Origin: Planctomycetaceae bacterium
Lineage (GTDB): Bacteria; Planctomycetota; Phycisphaerae; UBA1845; UTPLA1
Assembly (NCBI GenBank): GCA_006969385.1
Contig: CP030884.1
Location: forward strand, 5,264,249-5,328,248
Direction of reading: 5' to 3'
DNA length: 64,000 nucleotides
Below the pieces are notes generated by a model that saw only the letters and a list, made by a program, of their open reading frames with translations, ran no database searches and was not told the DNA's origin. A program made the translations under genes and the position numbers. Of the stretch, positions 1-9,804 are shown one piece after another; position 1 is the stretch's first letter, and each line of letters starts with the position of its first letter.

Positions 1-3000
1 GATCTTTGGTGGAAAATAGTTTTCGTCGGTGTGCTGACGGCCTTCGCCTGGGCGTCGGTCTTCCCGCTCGATAGCAAAGTGAAGTGGGGTATCGACCTTG
101 CCGGTGGATACAGCCTGCTCTATGAAATCGACGACACGGGCCTGACCGGCACCGACCGGGCGCAGCTTTCCAAGAACGTGATGAGCGTGCTGCAGAAACG
201 CGTGGACCCGCAGGGCGTGTTCAACCTCGTGTGGCGTCCGATCGGTCACAACCGCATCGAAATTCAGATGCCGCGCCAGGCCGAGGAAGTCACCGAAGCC
301 CGCCAGAATATTGAGACGTATAAGCAGGAACTGCAAGACTCGGTAATTCGCCGCAGCCAAGTGCTCTCTGCCGTGGCGCGCGACCCAGCCGACCGCGGTG
401 CCGTGCTGGAGCGCCTCGCAAAGGGCGATCAGCGCCGGTTGACTGCATTGCAGACAGCCGCCGCGGCCTACGACGAAGTGAAAATCACCGAAGCGGAATA
501 CGAGGCGCGCAAGGCGCAATTGGCCAGTTCGAAACTCGATCGCGACGCGGTCGTGGCCTGGACGAAGCTATCCAAAGAAGATCGCGACGCCAGCATCGAC
601 GAGTTGGTGGCGGGTATAGAAGATCGCCGCGCACAACTGCTTTTCGCCGCCCAAGCCTGGGATCGCGTGGCGCAGGCCGTTGAAGAAGCAGCCGACGCCA
701 CCACGCAACCTGCCGCCAAAGTAGAACGCCTCGAACGTCTGTTTGAATCCGCCATCAATCGCGTCATAAATCTAGGCAGCGATATCGATGCGATGACCGA
801 CGGCGTGACCATCGATACCGTCATCGAAAAGCAGGAAGCCCTCGATAAGGCGGTTGCCGATGTGCTCGCCACCAACGTGCAGATCGACAAGCTGCAAATC
901 TGGCTCGAAAGCGATTCTGAAGAACGCGCCGACCAAATCGAGGCGATCAAGAAGAACAATCCCGAACTCGAGGCCACCATCGACGGCCTTGTCACCGCCT
1001 ACGACGATCTCAACAAGAAGAACCGCAAGAGCGGCGGTCGCTTGGCCGATCCGGCTGACTTGCAGCGGCTGCTGCGCGGTGCCGGTGTATTGGAGTTCCG
1101 CATCCTGCCCACGCGCGATGCCGGTAACAACTTCCAAACCTATCGCGACGATCTAAAGAAATACGGCCCGCGCCCGCAACCGGGCGAAGAAGTCTATCAG
1201 TGGTTCGAGATCGAAGATGCGGTGGACTTCCTACGCACCTCGCGCGAAGAACTCGCCGGAAACTTCGAAGCGATCAAGCAATCGACCATGTACATCGTGG
1301 AACGATTCGGCGATCGCTACTACGTTTTGGCATACATCTCGGACGACGCCTCGATGACGCGCAAGGGTGGTACCGAAGAAAAACCCTGGTCGCTCAAGAG
1401 CGCTTACCAAACCAGCGATGAAAGCGGTCGCCCCGCCATCGGTTTCCGACTCGACGAAATCGGCGGTAGCAAGTTCGCCCGCCTCACGCGCAAGCATCGC
1501 GGCGGCCAGTTGTGTATCTTCCTCGACGATCAAGCCGTCTCGTCGGCAACCATCAACGATGTCATTCGCACCAGCGGTATCATCATGGGGAACTTCACGC
1601 CGCAGTACGTGCAGGATTCCATCAAGAAACTCAACGCCGGTAGCCTGCCGCAAAAGGTCAAGGACCCGCCCATCAGCATTCGCGGCATCGGCCCGCAACT
1701 CGGTGCGGCCAACAAAGCCGCCGGTCTCCGCGCCGCCATGCTGGGTAGCGTGTTCGTCGCCTTGTTTATGCTGGTTTATTACTTCTACGCGGGCGGTATC
1801 GCCGTCATCGCCGTCGGCATCAACATTTTGTTAATCGGCGCCATGATGTCGGTGCTCGGCGCCACTATGACGCTGCCGGGTATTGCCGGTTTGGTATTGG
1901 CCATCGGTATGGCCGTGGACGCAAACGTTCTCATTAACGAACGCATTCGCGAAGAACTCAAGAAAGGCACGGCCATGCGCATGGCCATCAAGCTCGGTTA
2001 CGAGCGCGCCTTCCGCGCCATTCTTGACTCGAACGTGACGACGGTGCTTACCTGTGTGATTCTCTACGTCGTCGGTAGCGAGCAGGTGAAGGGCTTCGGT
2101 CTGACGCTGGGCGTGGGTGTGTTTATCAACATCTTCACGGCCTACTTCATCACGCGCATGTTCTTCGATTACATGTCGATGATTTCGGTGCCGAAGGATA
2201 TCAAGCGGCTGCCGGTTATCTCGGCGCTTGTGGTCGCAGGCATCGGCTTGGCGCTCTACGCCATCGGTTATTTCACCTCTACGCCGGAAACTCGCGCCGA
2301 ATCAGTCGGCATCGGCTTCGGCAGCACCCTGCTGATGTTGGTGGCACCGTGTATCCTCGGTGTCCTTGTGCTCATGCTCATCTTCCGAGCGGTGCATAAA
2401 GACCGTAAGGACCTGCCGATGTTGAGCATCATCGGTATTCCCAAAGTCGATTGGGTCGCCAAACGGGGCGTGTTCTTCGCCATCTCCGGCATCGTGATCG
2501 CCGCCGGTATCCTTGGGCTCGTCGGCCTCAAGTCGGAAAATATCTTCGACATCGAATTCCTCGGTGGAACGGCGGCACAGATCGAACTGGTCGACAATAA
2601 TTCGTTCGACGCCGGCGGCGACGTGCCGACGCAAATCGCCGAGCGCTTGGCTAAATCGGCCGATGCCCTCGAAGGCTACGCCGACCAAATCAAGGACGGC
2701 GCGACCGTCGAAGAATCCCCCGCCGGCTTGGTGCTCAAGTCCGACGTCGCCGCCGGTAAGCTCGATCCGATCTTGCGGGCCGAGTTCTTCGACGAACTCA
2801 ATCAACTTCAGCCGGTCACCTACGACGATCCCAACGCAAAACGGCTGACGCTAACGCTCAAGGAAGAAGTCAACCTCAACGGCGACGATTTGAAGAAACG
2901 CTTGAGTAATCGTCTTGAGAAAGCCGCGGCCGCCGTACGCACGGCGCAGGTACAGACCAACTCCGCCTTCGGCACCGAAGACGGCGGCGAGTCGTACACG

Positions 3001-4113
3001 ATCGTGTCGCGCGAAACGTCGAAGGAAATTGTGGTTGCCGCCATTCTCGAAAACATGGCATCCGACCTGAAGGTCAAGCCGTCGCTTAGTTTCGAGATCA
3101 AAACCAATCCGGGCACAGGCAATCCGTTCTTCCCGCTGGCGACGACCGACCCGCGCGATCTGAATCTCGACATCACCGACGCGGCCGCCGCCGCCATCGA
3201 CCTGACCGAGTGGCAAGGCGGCGTGGCTATCGTGCTCGACAACATCACGCCGGCCCGCACGCTCAAGCAACTGAGCGAGCGACTGGACGCGATGCGCCTG
3301 CAACCCGGCTTCGAGCAGTACGGTTGGCGGGAATCCGAAGTGTTCGGCCTCCGCCGAGCCGCAGGTGGCGACACCTTCGAAGAAGTGATGGTCGTCGTGG
3401 CCGACGAGAACTACCCATTGCTCGACAAGAGCGGTGTCGTTTCCCCGATTTGGGAACGGGAATTGGCCCAACCCGAGGTCGAGTTGATCGAAGCCGCCCT
3501 CCAGCAGCAGCAATCACTGCAGCAGGTCACCCAGTTCGACAATCAGGTCTCCGGCGAATCGCAGATTCAGGCCGGTCTGGCGATGGCCCTCAGTTGGCTG
3601 CTGATCATCGTGTTCGTCTGGATTCGCTTCGGCAACATCCGCTGGGGTGTGGCCGCCGTGATTGCACTGGTTCATGATGTCCTGATCGCCCTTTCGGCGG
3701 TAGCAGCCACCTATTACGTCGCGCAATATGTGCCGGCTTTGGGCAATCTGCTCATGATCGACAAGGTTTTCCGCATCGATTTGGCGATGGTGGCGGCCTT
3801 CCTGACGGTCGTGGGTTACTCGGTCAACGATACCATTATCGTGTTCGACCGCGTGCGTGAAAATCGGGGCCGACAGGCCGATGCGACGCCGGCGATGGTG
3901 AATGAGTCGATAAACCAAACCCTGTCGCGAACGATGCTTACGTTGTTGACCTCGCTTATCACCGTTTTTATCATGTATGCGTTCGGTGGCGACGGTATCC
4001 ACAGCTTCAATTACGTGTTGCTGGTGGGTTTGATCGTCGGTACGTATAGTTCCATTGGCATTGCCAGCCAATTCCTACTCAGGAAGACGGTGCTTGCCAA
4101 AGCCGCCGCGTAG
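1..4113 (+). CDS. secDF: SecD-SecF fusion translocase subunit (5' end outside window)
   Basis: Accessory Sec translocase subunit that uses the proton motive force to pull exported proteins across the inner membrane. A GTG lies at 31, but the frame is open to base 1 and those codons encode half of the expected first membrane helix, so the true start lies upstream. Counting from base 31: SecD signature GIDLAGG at 20-26, a charged helical region at about 85-335, the SecD periplasmic fold to about 550, membrane helices from about 570 with GMAVDANVLINERI near 625, the SecF half from about 806 with the variant signature EFLGG near 843, and the SecF motif VGYSVNDTIIVFDRV near 1261. At over 1360 residues it is much longer than ordinary SecDF fusions (about 740-1000), because both periplasmic regions are enlarged. 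Confidence 0.95.
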   Translation, partial: DLWWKIVFVGVLTAFAWASVFPLDSKVKWGIDLAGGYSLLYEIDDTGLTGTDRAQLSKNVMSVLQKRVDPQGVFNLVWRPIGHNRIEIQMPRQAEEVTEARQNIETYKQELQDSVIRRSQVLSAVARDPADRGAVLERLAKGDQRRLTALQTAAAAYDEVKITEAEYEARKAQLASSKLDRDAVVAWTKLSKEDRDASIDELVAGIEDRRAQLLFAAQAWDRVAQAVEEAADATTQPAAKVERLERLFESAINRVINLGSDIDAMTDGVTIDTVIEKQEALDKAVADVLATNVQIDKLQIWLESDSEERADQIEAIKKNNPELEATIDGLVTAYDDLNKKNRKSGGRLADPADLQRLLRGAGVLEFRILPTRDAGNNFQTYRDDLKKYGPRPQPGEEVYQWFEIEDAVDFLRTSREELAGNFEAIKQSTMYIVERFGDRYYVLAYISDDASMTRKGGTEEKPWSLKSAYQTSDESGRPAIGFRLDEIGGSKFARLTRKHRGGQLCIFLDDQAVSSATINDVIRTSGIIMGNFTPQYVQDSIKKLNAGSLPQKVKDPPISIRGIGPQLGAANKAAGLRAAMLGSVFVALFMLVYYFYAGGIAVIAVGINILLIGAMMSVLGATMTLPGIAGLVLAIGMAVDANVLINERIREELKKGTAMRMAIKLGYERAFRAILDSNVTTVLTCVILYVVGSEQVKGFGLTLGVGVFINIFTAYFITRMFFDYMSMISVPKDIKRLPVISALVVAGIGLALYAIGYFTSTPETRAESVGIGFGSTLLMLVAPCILGVLVLMLIFRAVHKDRKDLPMLSIIGIPKVDWVAKRGVFFAISGIVIAAGILGLVGLKSENIFDIEFLGGTAAQIELVDNNSFDAGGDVPTQIAERLAKSADALEGYADQIKDGATVEESPAGLVLKSDVAAGKLDPILRAEFFDELNQLQPVTYDDPNAKRLTLTLKEEVNLNGDDLKKRLSNRLEKAAAAVRTAQVQTNSAFGTEDGGESYTIVSRETSKEIVVAAILENMASDLKVKPSLSFEIKTNPGTGNPFFPLATTDPRDLNLDITDAAAAAIDLTEWQGGVAIVLDNITPARTLKQLSERLDAMRLQPGFEQYGWRESEVFGLRRAAGGDTFEEVMVVVADENYPLLDKSGVVSPIWERELAQPEVELIEAALQQQQSLQQVTQFDNQVSGESQIQAGLAMALSWLLIIVFVWIRFGNIRWGVAAVIALVHDVLIALSAVAATYYVAQYVPALGNLLMIDKVFRIDLAMVAAFLTVVGYSVNDTIIVFDRVRENRGRQADATPAMVNESINQTLSRTMLTLLTSLITVFIMYAFGGDGIHSFNYVLLVGLIVGTYSSIGIASQFLLRKTVLAKAAA

Positions 4114-4173
4114 GTTCGACCGCGGCGGTTGGAATCGCTAGGATGGCTTAACGCAGACGTCAAGGAGGATGTC

Positions 4174-5433
4174 ATGGCCACAGAATCGCGCATCGGTATT
4201 GCGTTCGGGTTTGTAATCGTCGCGATTGCAAGCGTGTATTTCATCTACGGCTCGGATCGTTCAGACGGCGATCTCCTGCTCACCGATGAGAAGGTCGCCA
4301 AGACCGACGCCAAAAAAGATGTAACCCAACCGTCGACTGCGTCGATACCCAAGAAGTCCAACACGACGCCGAACGCCGCCAACACGCGGCGCTCGGCGTC
4401 TTCTCATTCCAACGGTTCGCGCAACAGCACGGCCAAGCCCGCCGCCAACAAGGCACCAAACAACACACGCGTTGCCAACGGCGGCAATCGGAAGTCAACG
4501 AGCGCGACCAAGCCAACTCCCCGCCGCAACAAGCCCAACCCTGTATTGGCGCGCAACAACAACACCGTGCCCACGCGGCGCGATCCGATGCGCATCACCA
4601 AGGGCGCGGACGACGCAACCAAGACGGAAAAAGAAGCGGAAGCAACCAACCCGATCACGCGCATCGCGCGCAATCAGGCGGACCGCACGCCGTTTCGCGG
4701 CCCCACGCCGTTGAATTCCAACGCATCGAAGAGCCTCGTCGACGCAACCGAAAAGAACCTTAAAGAAGCGGAAGCGTCGAAAGGCGACGGAGCCAAGCCG
4801 GAAGAGCAAACCAAGCCGGTCGTGCGTCGCACGCCGAATCGTACGCAGCCGATCAGCGACCGCGTGGCCGACCCGGTCCGCGCCGCGCGCGCCCGAGCGC
4901 GCCGAACGGGCTCCGACGCAAACGCTACCACGCCTCCGCGACGATCCAACAATACCGTCGCACGCGGCACGGGCATTGATGTAACCGGCAAGACCAAGCG
5001 GTCGGACATCGGCGTGATGCAGGTTCATACCGTCGCGTCGGGTGATACGCTCTCCGAAATCTCGATGCGTTATTACGACACGTCGCGCAAGGTCGATGAG
5101 ATTCTCGCCGCCAATCCGGACATCAAAAGCGCGACGGCATTGAAGATCGGCCAGAAGATCAAGATCCCGGCGGCCAACGCGCAGGCCGCAGCGGCAACCG
5201 AAGAGACGATCGAAAAAATCGTCGCCAAGATGGAAGAGGCCGATGCAAATCGGACCAACAGCAAGGCTGCCCGTACTTACACCGTAAAGAAAGGCGATAC
5301 GTTTTACAGCATCGCCGAAGAAATCTACGGCTCCGCCTCGCGCTGGCAGGATATCTTCAAAGCCAACAAGCGGGTGGTGAAGAGTAAGCCCAAGAATCTC
5401 AAGCCGGGCATGGTGTTAGAGGTTCCGGCTTAG
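4174..5433 (+). CDS. Membrane-anchored protein with two C-terminal LysM domains
   Basis: The start is the ATG at 4174, preceded by AAGGAGG at 4162-4168; a longer TTG-initiated frame at 4129 lacks such a site. Of 419 residues, about 5-25 form one membrane helix or uncleaved signal anchor. A long low-complexity linker rich in Asn, Thr, Arg, Lys and Pro follows. Two LysM domains lie at about 283-333 (HTVASGDTLSEIS) and 367-419 (YTVKKGDTFYSIAEEIYG). LysM binds N-acetylglucosamine in peptidoglycan, so the protein probably spans the periplasm to the cell wall. It follows secDF by 60 bases in the same direction and may share its transcript. No catalytic domain is visible; a structural or scaffold role is inferred. 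Confidence 0.85.
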   Translation: MATESRIGIAFGFVIVAIASVYFIYGSDRSDGDLLLTDEKVAKTDAKKDVTQPSTASIPKKSNTTPNAANTRRSASSHSNGSRNSTAKPAANKAPNNTRVANGGNRKSTSATKPTPRRNKPNPVLARNNNTVPTRRDPMRITKGADDATKTEKEAEATNPITRIARNQADRTPFRGPTPLNSNASKSLVDATEKNLKEAEASKGDGAKPEEQTKPVVRRTPNRTQPISDRVADPVRAARARARRTGSDANATTPPRRSNNTVARGTGIDVTGKTKRSDIGVMQVHTVASGDTLSEISMRYYDTSRKVDEILAANPDIKSATALKIGQKIKIPAANAQAAAATEETIEKIVAKMEEADANRTNSKAARTYTVKKGDTFYSIAEEIYGSASRWQDIFKANKRVVKSKPKNLKPGMVLEVPA

Positions 5434-5503
5434 GGCGTTCTCATTCGGTTGGATGACTGGCGATTTCCATTACTGGCAATCGCAGAAAGTGCAATTAATC
5501 ATA

Positions 5504-6928
5504 CTACGCCGTCGGAGTTTCCGGCGGCGTTTCTTTTTGGGCTCGCCCTGCACGCAGCAGTTGAACCATCTGCCCCACCAACAACACGATCAACACGCCC
5601 GCAATCCAAACGCCGACGGGTTGATCGAACCAACGAAACTCGCGCAGCTTGTCGGATATCACGCGACCGGCCACGCCGTCTTCGGGATTGGCCCACACCC
5701 ACGCCTGATTGACGGTGACGCACAGCGCCATCAATAACCAACTCAACCACCAGGTCCAGCGCGATTCGTAAGCAAACAACCACAACGCCGCCGCCGGTAG
5801 CAGATAACGCTCGTGCATCTGGGTCGATACCACAAAGAACGCCAACGACAACACGCGCACCGCAGCGCGCAGAACGGCTTGCTTACCGCGCGCCGTGATG
5901 AGCCGCGCAATCACCAGCACCCACACGCCCAATAGCAACGCAAAGCCGATCGTGCGCGGCGCGAGGCGCAACACCCAGGCCGCGTCGTCCGGTCGATACC
6001 ATTGCGATAATTCGGGCGCATCCAAATGGTTTTCGGCCACCGGCGAGAAGAGAAACCAACCGCTAAACCCGTTGAGATGTACAAACGGATAGTACGAAGC
6101 CGCTTGCGTGTAAGCCGCCAGCATCGGCCGCAACATAGTTACAAACGGCAGCACGACAGCGCCAACCGTAATTCCGATCGCAATTAGCGCCTTTCCCCAG
6201 CGCTGCGTGTCGCGCCCTGCCCAAGCAATCAACAAATAGGCGAACACCGGCACCAGCATCGCCGCCTGCGCCTTGATAAGAAACGCCAGAAAAGCCAGCA
6301 CCACCATGGCGATCATTCGATGCCGTACGCCACACCACAATGCCGCAACCAATAACAGCGCCAAAATCGAATCGACCTGTCCCCAGAGCGCCGCGTTATG
6401 AATCGCTGCCGGTAGCAGCGCGTACGCCAATCCCACCGCCCACGCCGACCGCGTGCGCCAACAGCGTCCGACGATATAGGCCAAAAACCCCGCCAACCAG
6501 ACATCGCATAACACGCTTGGCGCTTTCAGAATCGCATACGCCCGTCTTGTCGCCGGCGTACGCGCGCCTTCATAAATCGAACGGATCAAATCCGGCCCAA
6601 ACGTCTCGCCCGGCGGCGCGATTACGTCGTAAGCCGATGCTAACCCGCGCAATACGAACACATATCCCGGCGGATAGTTGCAAACCGGCCTGCCCGACAA
6701 CTCGTTGGTTTGATAAACCGCCGACAGCCCTTCGCTTTTCGAGAGGTAAGCCCAATAAGCAAATTGCGACACGTCCGCCGGAAAGCCCGGCTCGGTCATA
6801 AACGGCATGCGCGCCGCCAACGCCACTATCACGGCAAAGACCACTGCCGCCCACGTGCCGCGCGTGGCTGCGCGGCAACCAGTGTCGGTCAATGCGTCGC
6901 CCTTCGTTGCATCTACTGCTGATGACAA
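5504..6928 (-). CDS. Polytopic membrane protein, GT-C type glycosyltransferase-like
   Basis: A 474-residue protein with about ten hydrophobic helices across its length. After the first helix comes an acidic loop (EPGFPADVSQFAYWAY), the placement typical of the catalytic loop in GT-C mannosyl- and glucosyltransferases that use polyprenyl-phosphate sugars. Downstream are NYPPGY and WGQVDSILALLLVAA, patterns common in GT87/DUF2029-like and PMT-like families. The role inferred is transfer of a lipid-linked sugar to a cell-surface glycan or protein. The start is uncertain: the TTG at 6928 is the longest choice and another TTG lies near 6892. It converges on the LysM gene and diverges from motA. 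The exact family and substrate cannot be read from the sequence. Confidence 0.7.
   Translation of the reverse strand: MSSAVDATKGDALTDTGCRAATRGTWAAVVFAVIVALAARMPFMTEPGFPADVSQFAYWAYLSKSEGLSAVYQTNELSGRPVCNYPPGYVFVLRGLASAYDVIAPPGETFGPDLIRSIYEGARTPATRRAYAILKAPSVLCDVWLAGFLAYIVGRCWRTRSAWAVGLAYALLPAAIHNAALWGQVDSILALLLVAALWCGVRHRMIAMVVLAFLAFLIKAQAAMLVPVFAYLLIAWAGRDTQRWGKALIAIGITVGAVVLPFVTMLRPMLAAYTQAASYYPFVHLNGFSGWFLFSPVAENHLDAPELSQWYRPDDAAWVLRLAPRTIGFALLLGVWVLVIARLITARGKQAVLRAAVRVLSLAFFVVSTQMHERYLLPAAALWLFAYESRWTWWLSWLLMALCVTVNQAWVWANPEDGVAGRVISDKLREFRWFDQPVGVWIAGVLIVLLVGQMVQLLRAGRAQKETPPETPTA
5506..5538 (+). terminator. Intrinsic terminator between converging genes
   Basis: A 10-base stem (ACGCCGTCGG with CCGGCGGCGT, one T-G pair) and a 5-base AGTTT loop are followed by TTTCTTTTT on the plus strand. 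It ends the secDF-LysM transcription unit and overlaps the last codons of the converging minus-strand glycosyltransferase gene. Confidence 0.8.
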
Positions 6929-7152
6929 AACGCGGCCCTACCGTTCATTCCGAATGCTCAACTGTCGTAACCCGCAATTCTTGCGCGTCGCCGCCTAATT
7001 CCGCGACCAACCATGCTCGGCGCTAATTGATAACTATAACCGGTCCGAGATTGGACCGATGAGCCTAGCGCGTCAATGCGCGCCGGGCCATGCTGCCCGG
7101 CCGCAATCGAGAACCGTTCTCCCGCCCCTTACGGAGGAGGCAACGCGACGAT

Positions 7153-7935
7153 ATGGATATCGGAAGCGTCATCGGGCTGGTCGCCGCATTCGGCCTGCTC
7201 TTCTACTCACTATTCAGCGGTGCCGAAGGCGAAATCGGCGCGTTCATCGACATCCCGTCGGTCGCGATGGTCGGTCTGGGGACCGTCTTCGTGACGCTGC
7301 TATCCGTGCGGCTCGAACGCTTCCTCGGGTTCGCCAAGATCGCCAAGAAGGCCTTCTTCAACCCGTCGGAAAAGCCCACCGCGCTCATCAAACAGCTCGT
7401 GCAGCTAGCCGATGTCGCACGTCGCGAGGGTATTCTCTCGCTGCAAAATTCCATCGGCGAGATTCAGGATCCCTTTCTTTCCAACGGTTTGCAAATGGTC
7501 GTGGACGGCACCGACGCCGATACGGTCAAACAGGTGCTCGATTTGGAAATGGACGCCATCGATCAGCGTCATTCCGAAGGCAAAACCGTGCCCGACATGA
7601 TGGGCAAATACGCACCCGCGTTCGGCATGGTCGGTACGCTCATCGGTCTGGTGGTCATGCTCAAGAATATGGACGACCCCACCAAGATCGGCCCCGGTAT
7701 GGCCGTCGCGTTGTTGACGACCATGTACGGCGCCATCATCGCCAACTTTTTTGCGCTACCGTTGGTGGACAAACTCTCCGCCAAGCACGACGAAGAAATG
7801 CTCTATCTCGAAATTGCCAAAGCGGGAATTCTCGGCCTACAAGCCGGTGACAACCCGCGCATGCTCGAAATGAAATTGATGGTGTTCCTGAATCCAAAAC
7901 AGCGCGCCGCAGCGGCCGCCGAAGCAGCCGCATAA
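7153..7935 (+). CDS. motA: Flagellar motor stator protein MotA
   Basis: Ion-channel subunit of the flagellar stator, which couples ion flow to rotor torque with MotB. The ATG at 7153 gives 260 residues starting MDIGSVIGL; a purine-rich AGGAGG lies at 7135-7140, a slightly long spacing. Four membrane helices are visible with the large cytoplasmic loop between helices 2 and 3. The conserved motif GKYAPAFGMVGTLIGLV and the helix YGAIIANFFALPLVDKL contain the two prolines needed in MotA channels. The C-terminus is alanine-rich. motB follows after 186 bases holding two palindromic repeats. A proton or sodium preference cannot be decided, and no other flagellar gene is in the window. Confidence 0.93.
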   Translation: MDIGSVIGLVAAFGLLFYSLFSGAEGEIGAFIDIPSVAMVGLGTVFVTLLSVRLERFLGFAKIAKKAFFNPSEKPTALIKQLVQLADVARREGILSLQNSIGEIQDPFLSNGLQMVVDGTDADTVKQVLDLEMDAIDQRHSEGKTVPDMMGKYAPAFGMVGTLIGLVVMLKNMDDPTKIGPGMAVALLTTMYGAIIANFFALPLVDKLSAKHDEEMLYLEIAKAGILGLQAGDNPRMLEMKLMVFLNPKQRAAAAAEAAA

Positions 7936-7950
7936 TTCACGCGAACCAAA

Positions 7951-7975
7951 CACCGGTTACAAACCGGTGCCACAG
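7951..7975 (+). repeat. Extragenic palindrome, family A, copy 1
   Basis: Arms CACCGGTT and AACCGGTG enclose ACA and are followed by a CCACAG tail. It is the first of two copies in the motA-motB gap; identical copies lie at 8067 and 26081. Confidence 0.85.
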
Positions 7976-8066
7976 TAGTCAGAGCCGCGCCCGTAAGGAA
8001 GCGGTCACCGCTGGGCGTCGCGGGAACGAAAATACGCAGGAGAAACCCCTGCGACGCAAACAAAGA

Positions 8067-8091
8067 CACCGGTTACAAACCGGTGCCACAG
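8067..8091 (+). repeat. Extragenic palindrome, family A, copy 2
   Basis: Identical to the copy at 7951-7975, 116 bases downstream and just ahead of the motB start. The pair could form stem-loops in the motA-motB transcript; an effect on stoichiometry is inference. Confidence 0.85.
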
Positions 8092-8121
8092 CGCAGACGA
8101 AACGACAGCGAAGAGACCGAC

Positions 8122-8907
8122 ATGGCCAAGAAATGCAAATGTCCACCCGCCGGCGCGCCGCTCTGGGTTATGACCTACGGCGATATGATGTCGCTGTTGT
8201 TGTGTTTCTTCATTCTGTTGGCGGCCATGGCCAACTTTGACGATCGCGACAAGCTTTTCATGGCGGCAATCGCGGCCATTCGCAAAGCATTCGGCGACTC
8301 GGGCCAGTCGGGTTACTTCCCCGATAACGAAGTCGACTTCAAAAGCTTCATGGTGAAGTTCGAGACGTTCTACATTCCCAACAAAGAAAAGAATTACGGC
8401 CACTCCGACGAGCCCGGCATCGACGGCAAGTTCTACCGCGTCAAGAAAGTGCGCGACGGCGTGGAAGTCGCCGTCGGCGGACCCATCGCGTTCGGACGCT
8501 TCAGCGCCGACCTCGAGCCCGAGGCCGACGCGTGGCTGGCTCAATTGGCCGGCGAACTGAAGGGCAAGAAAAACAAGCTCGATATTCGCGGCCATTCGAC
8601 CAACGAGCCACTCCCGTTGGAATCGCAATTCCGCGATCCGATCGACCTGGGCTATGCCCGCGCCCGCGCCGTGCGCGACCGACTCGTTGAATTGGGTGTC
8701 GATCCGCGCGCCATTCGCGTTTCATCGGCCGGCAGCTACGAACCCGTCGTACGTCAGACCTACAACGACGCCCGCCGCGCCGCCAATCGCCGCGTGGAGA
8801 TCCTCGTCACGCAGGCGCTAATCGACGACTACAAAGCGGCCGCGTTAACGACGGAAGAACTCTCCGAACAAGCCACCGGCGACGCCACGCCCGCTGTCGC
8901 TCCGTAA
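8122..8907 (+). CDS. motB: Flagellar motor stator protein MotB (OmpA-like peptidoglycan anchor)
   Basis: Stator subunit that anchors MotA channels to peptidoglycan. The ATG at 8122 gives 261 residues; a longer in-frame start at 8083 falls inside a repeat and is rejected. Near the N-terminus PLWVMTYGDMMSLLLCFFIL is the MotB plug and membrane helix, with the ion-carrying Asp at residue 21. A linker follows, then an OmpA C-terminal domain with DIRGHST, a DLGYARARAVRDRL helix and RRAANRRVEILV, the usual peptidoglycan-binding signature. The cysteine-rich start (MAKKCKCPP) resembles other MotB/PomB-type proteins. It pairs with motA and is probably co-transcribed. Confidence 0.93.
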   Translation: MAKKCKCPPAGAPLWVMTYGDMMSLLLCFFILLAAMANFDDRDKLFMAAIAAIRKAFGDSGQSGYFPDNEVDFKSFMVKFETFYIPNKEKNYGHSDEPGIDGKFYRVKKVRDGVEVAVGGPIAFGRFSADLEPEADAWLAQLAGELKGKKNKLDIRGHSTNEPLPLESQFRDPIDLGYARARAVRDRLVELGVDPRAIRVSSAGSYEPVVRQTYNDARRAANRRVEILVTQALIDDYKAAALTTEELSEQATGDATPAVAP

Positions 8908-8958
8908 CCTTCCCATCACTACACCGACCCCAACCGACCGCGTCGATCATCAGAAAAG

Positions 8959-8997
8959 AAACGGCCCATCAATTCGATTTGAATTGATGGGCCGTTT
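8959..8997 (-). terminator. Intrinsic terminator, long perfect stem
   Basis: A 17-base perfect inverted repeat (8959-8975 with 8981-8997, loop GATTT) sits between the converging motB and PilZ genes. On the minus strand it runs into TTTCTTTTC, a proper U-tract for the PilZ gene. On the plus strand the U-tract is short, so any action on motB would be weaker. Confidence 0.8.
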
Positions 8998-9056
8998 GAA
9001 GTCTATTCTGCTGTCAAGCAATCGAGGCGACCGGCTCGCCAATCATCTGCAACCGC

Positions 9057-9515
9057 TTAATTCACCGTCGCCAATTCCTGATCTTTCGCAGTCACACCCG
9101 CCCAGCGACCGGTATTGCCGAACAACCCGTCGTCGTTCGAAAACGTCGGTACATCGCTGCGATTGTCCAACCCATCGACCGGGCCGTCACTCAAACAACC
9201 TTCGCCATTGGTCTGCAGGAATCGAATGCCCACGCGCGACACATCGCGCTGCGGGTGCCGCACACTGCAAACCAGGCCGGTCTCCACGCGCGTCTCGGGC
9301 ATGTCTTCATTATTCAGCGGATACTGAAACTCGATCTGCACCCGTTCGCCGATGCCGGGGGCGTTACCGTTGGTCGTCATCAAACCTGCACCGCTATGCG
9401 AAAGGTCGATGAGCTGACCGGGGCTCACCCCGCCCATGCCGTCGACGGCTAGCTGAATGGGTGCGTCGGCGCGGACGCGGGTTTCACGGCGGCGTTCGAT
9501 TGAGTTCAGATCCAT
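9057..9515 (-). CDS. PilZ-domain protein, probable c-di-GMP receptor
   Basis: A 152-residue single-domain protein. The N-terminus holds the PilZ arginine motif (ERRRETRV, residues 7-14). About 25 residues later comes DLSHSGAGL, matching the D/N-x-S-x-x-G element, the second half of the c-di-GMP site. The beta-barrel core extends to about residue 105 (VGIRFLQTN). The last 45 residues are polar and look unstructured. The start ATG at 9515 has GAGGT eight bases upstream. Location beside motA-motB is consistent with a YcgR-like brake on motility, but this is inferred from neighbourhood only. Confidence 0.85.
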   Translation of the reverse strand: MDLNSIERRRETRVRADAPIQLAVDGMGGVSPGQLIDLSHSGAGLMTTNGNAPGIGERVQIEFQYPLNNEDMPETRVETGLVCSVRHPQRDVSRVGIRFLQTNGEGCLSDGPVDGLDNRSDVPTFSNDDGLFGNTGRWAGVTAKDQELATVN

Positions 9516-9804
9516 GGTGGGCTACCTCGTGCTGCACGCCGCGGAATGGCGGCGGGGCCAAATCGGCTCGCTGCGCTCTCATCGGTTCGCATACCGCGCC
9601 AGTTCAGCTTCGATTCGTCCGCTATCGTGAAGCGCTCCCGACCGCACCAATTGCCCCGATCCTCTCGGCCCCATTCGTCGCTCTCGGACCGTGCAAGATT
9701 TGCCGCTTTCAGGTACGCTTGCCCCGCTGATGAACCCGAAAACCGCGTATCGGCCCCAAACGAAACGCCGATACGAAGCGCAATACCTGCGGAGCCCTGA
9801 ACCA

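Noticed and set aside
3514-4071. Long minus-strand frame opposite secDF, and similar frames opposite many genes.
   Set aside because: These are shadows of codon bias in GC-rich genes; they lack ribosome sites and family signatures.
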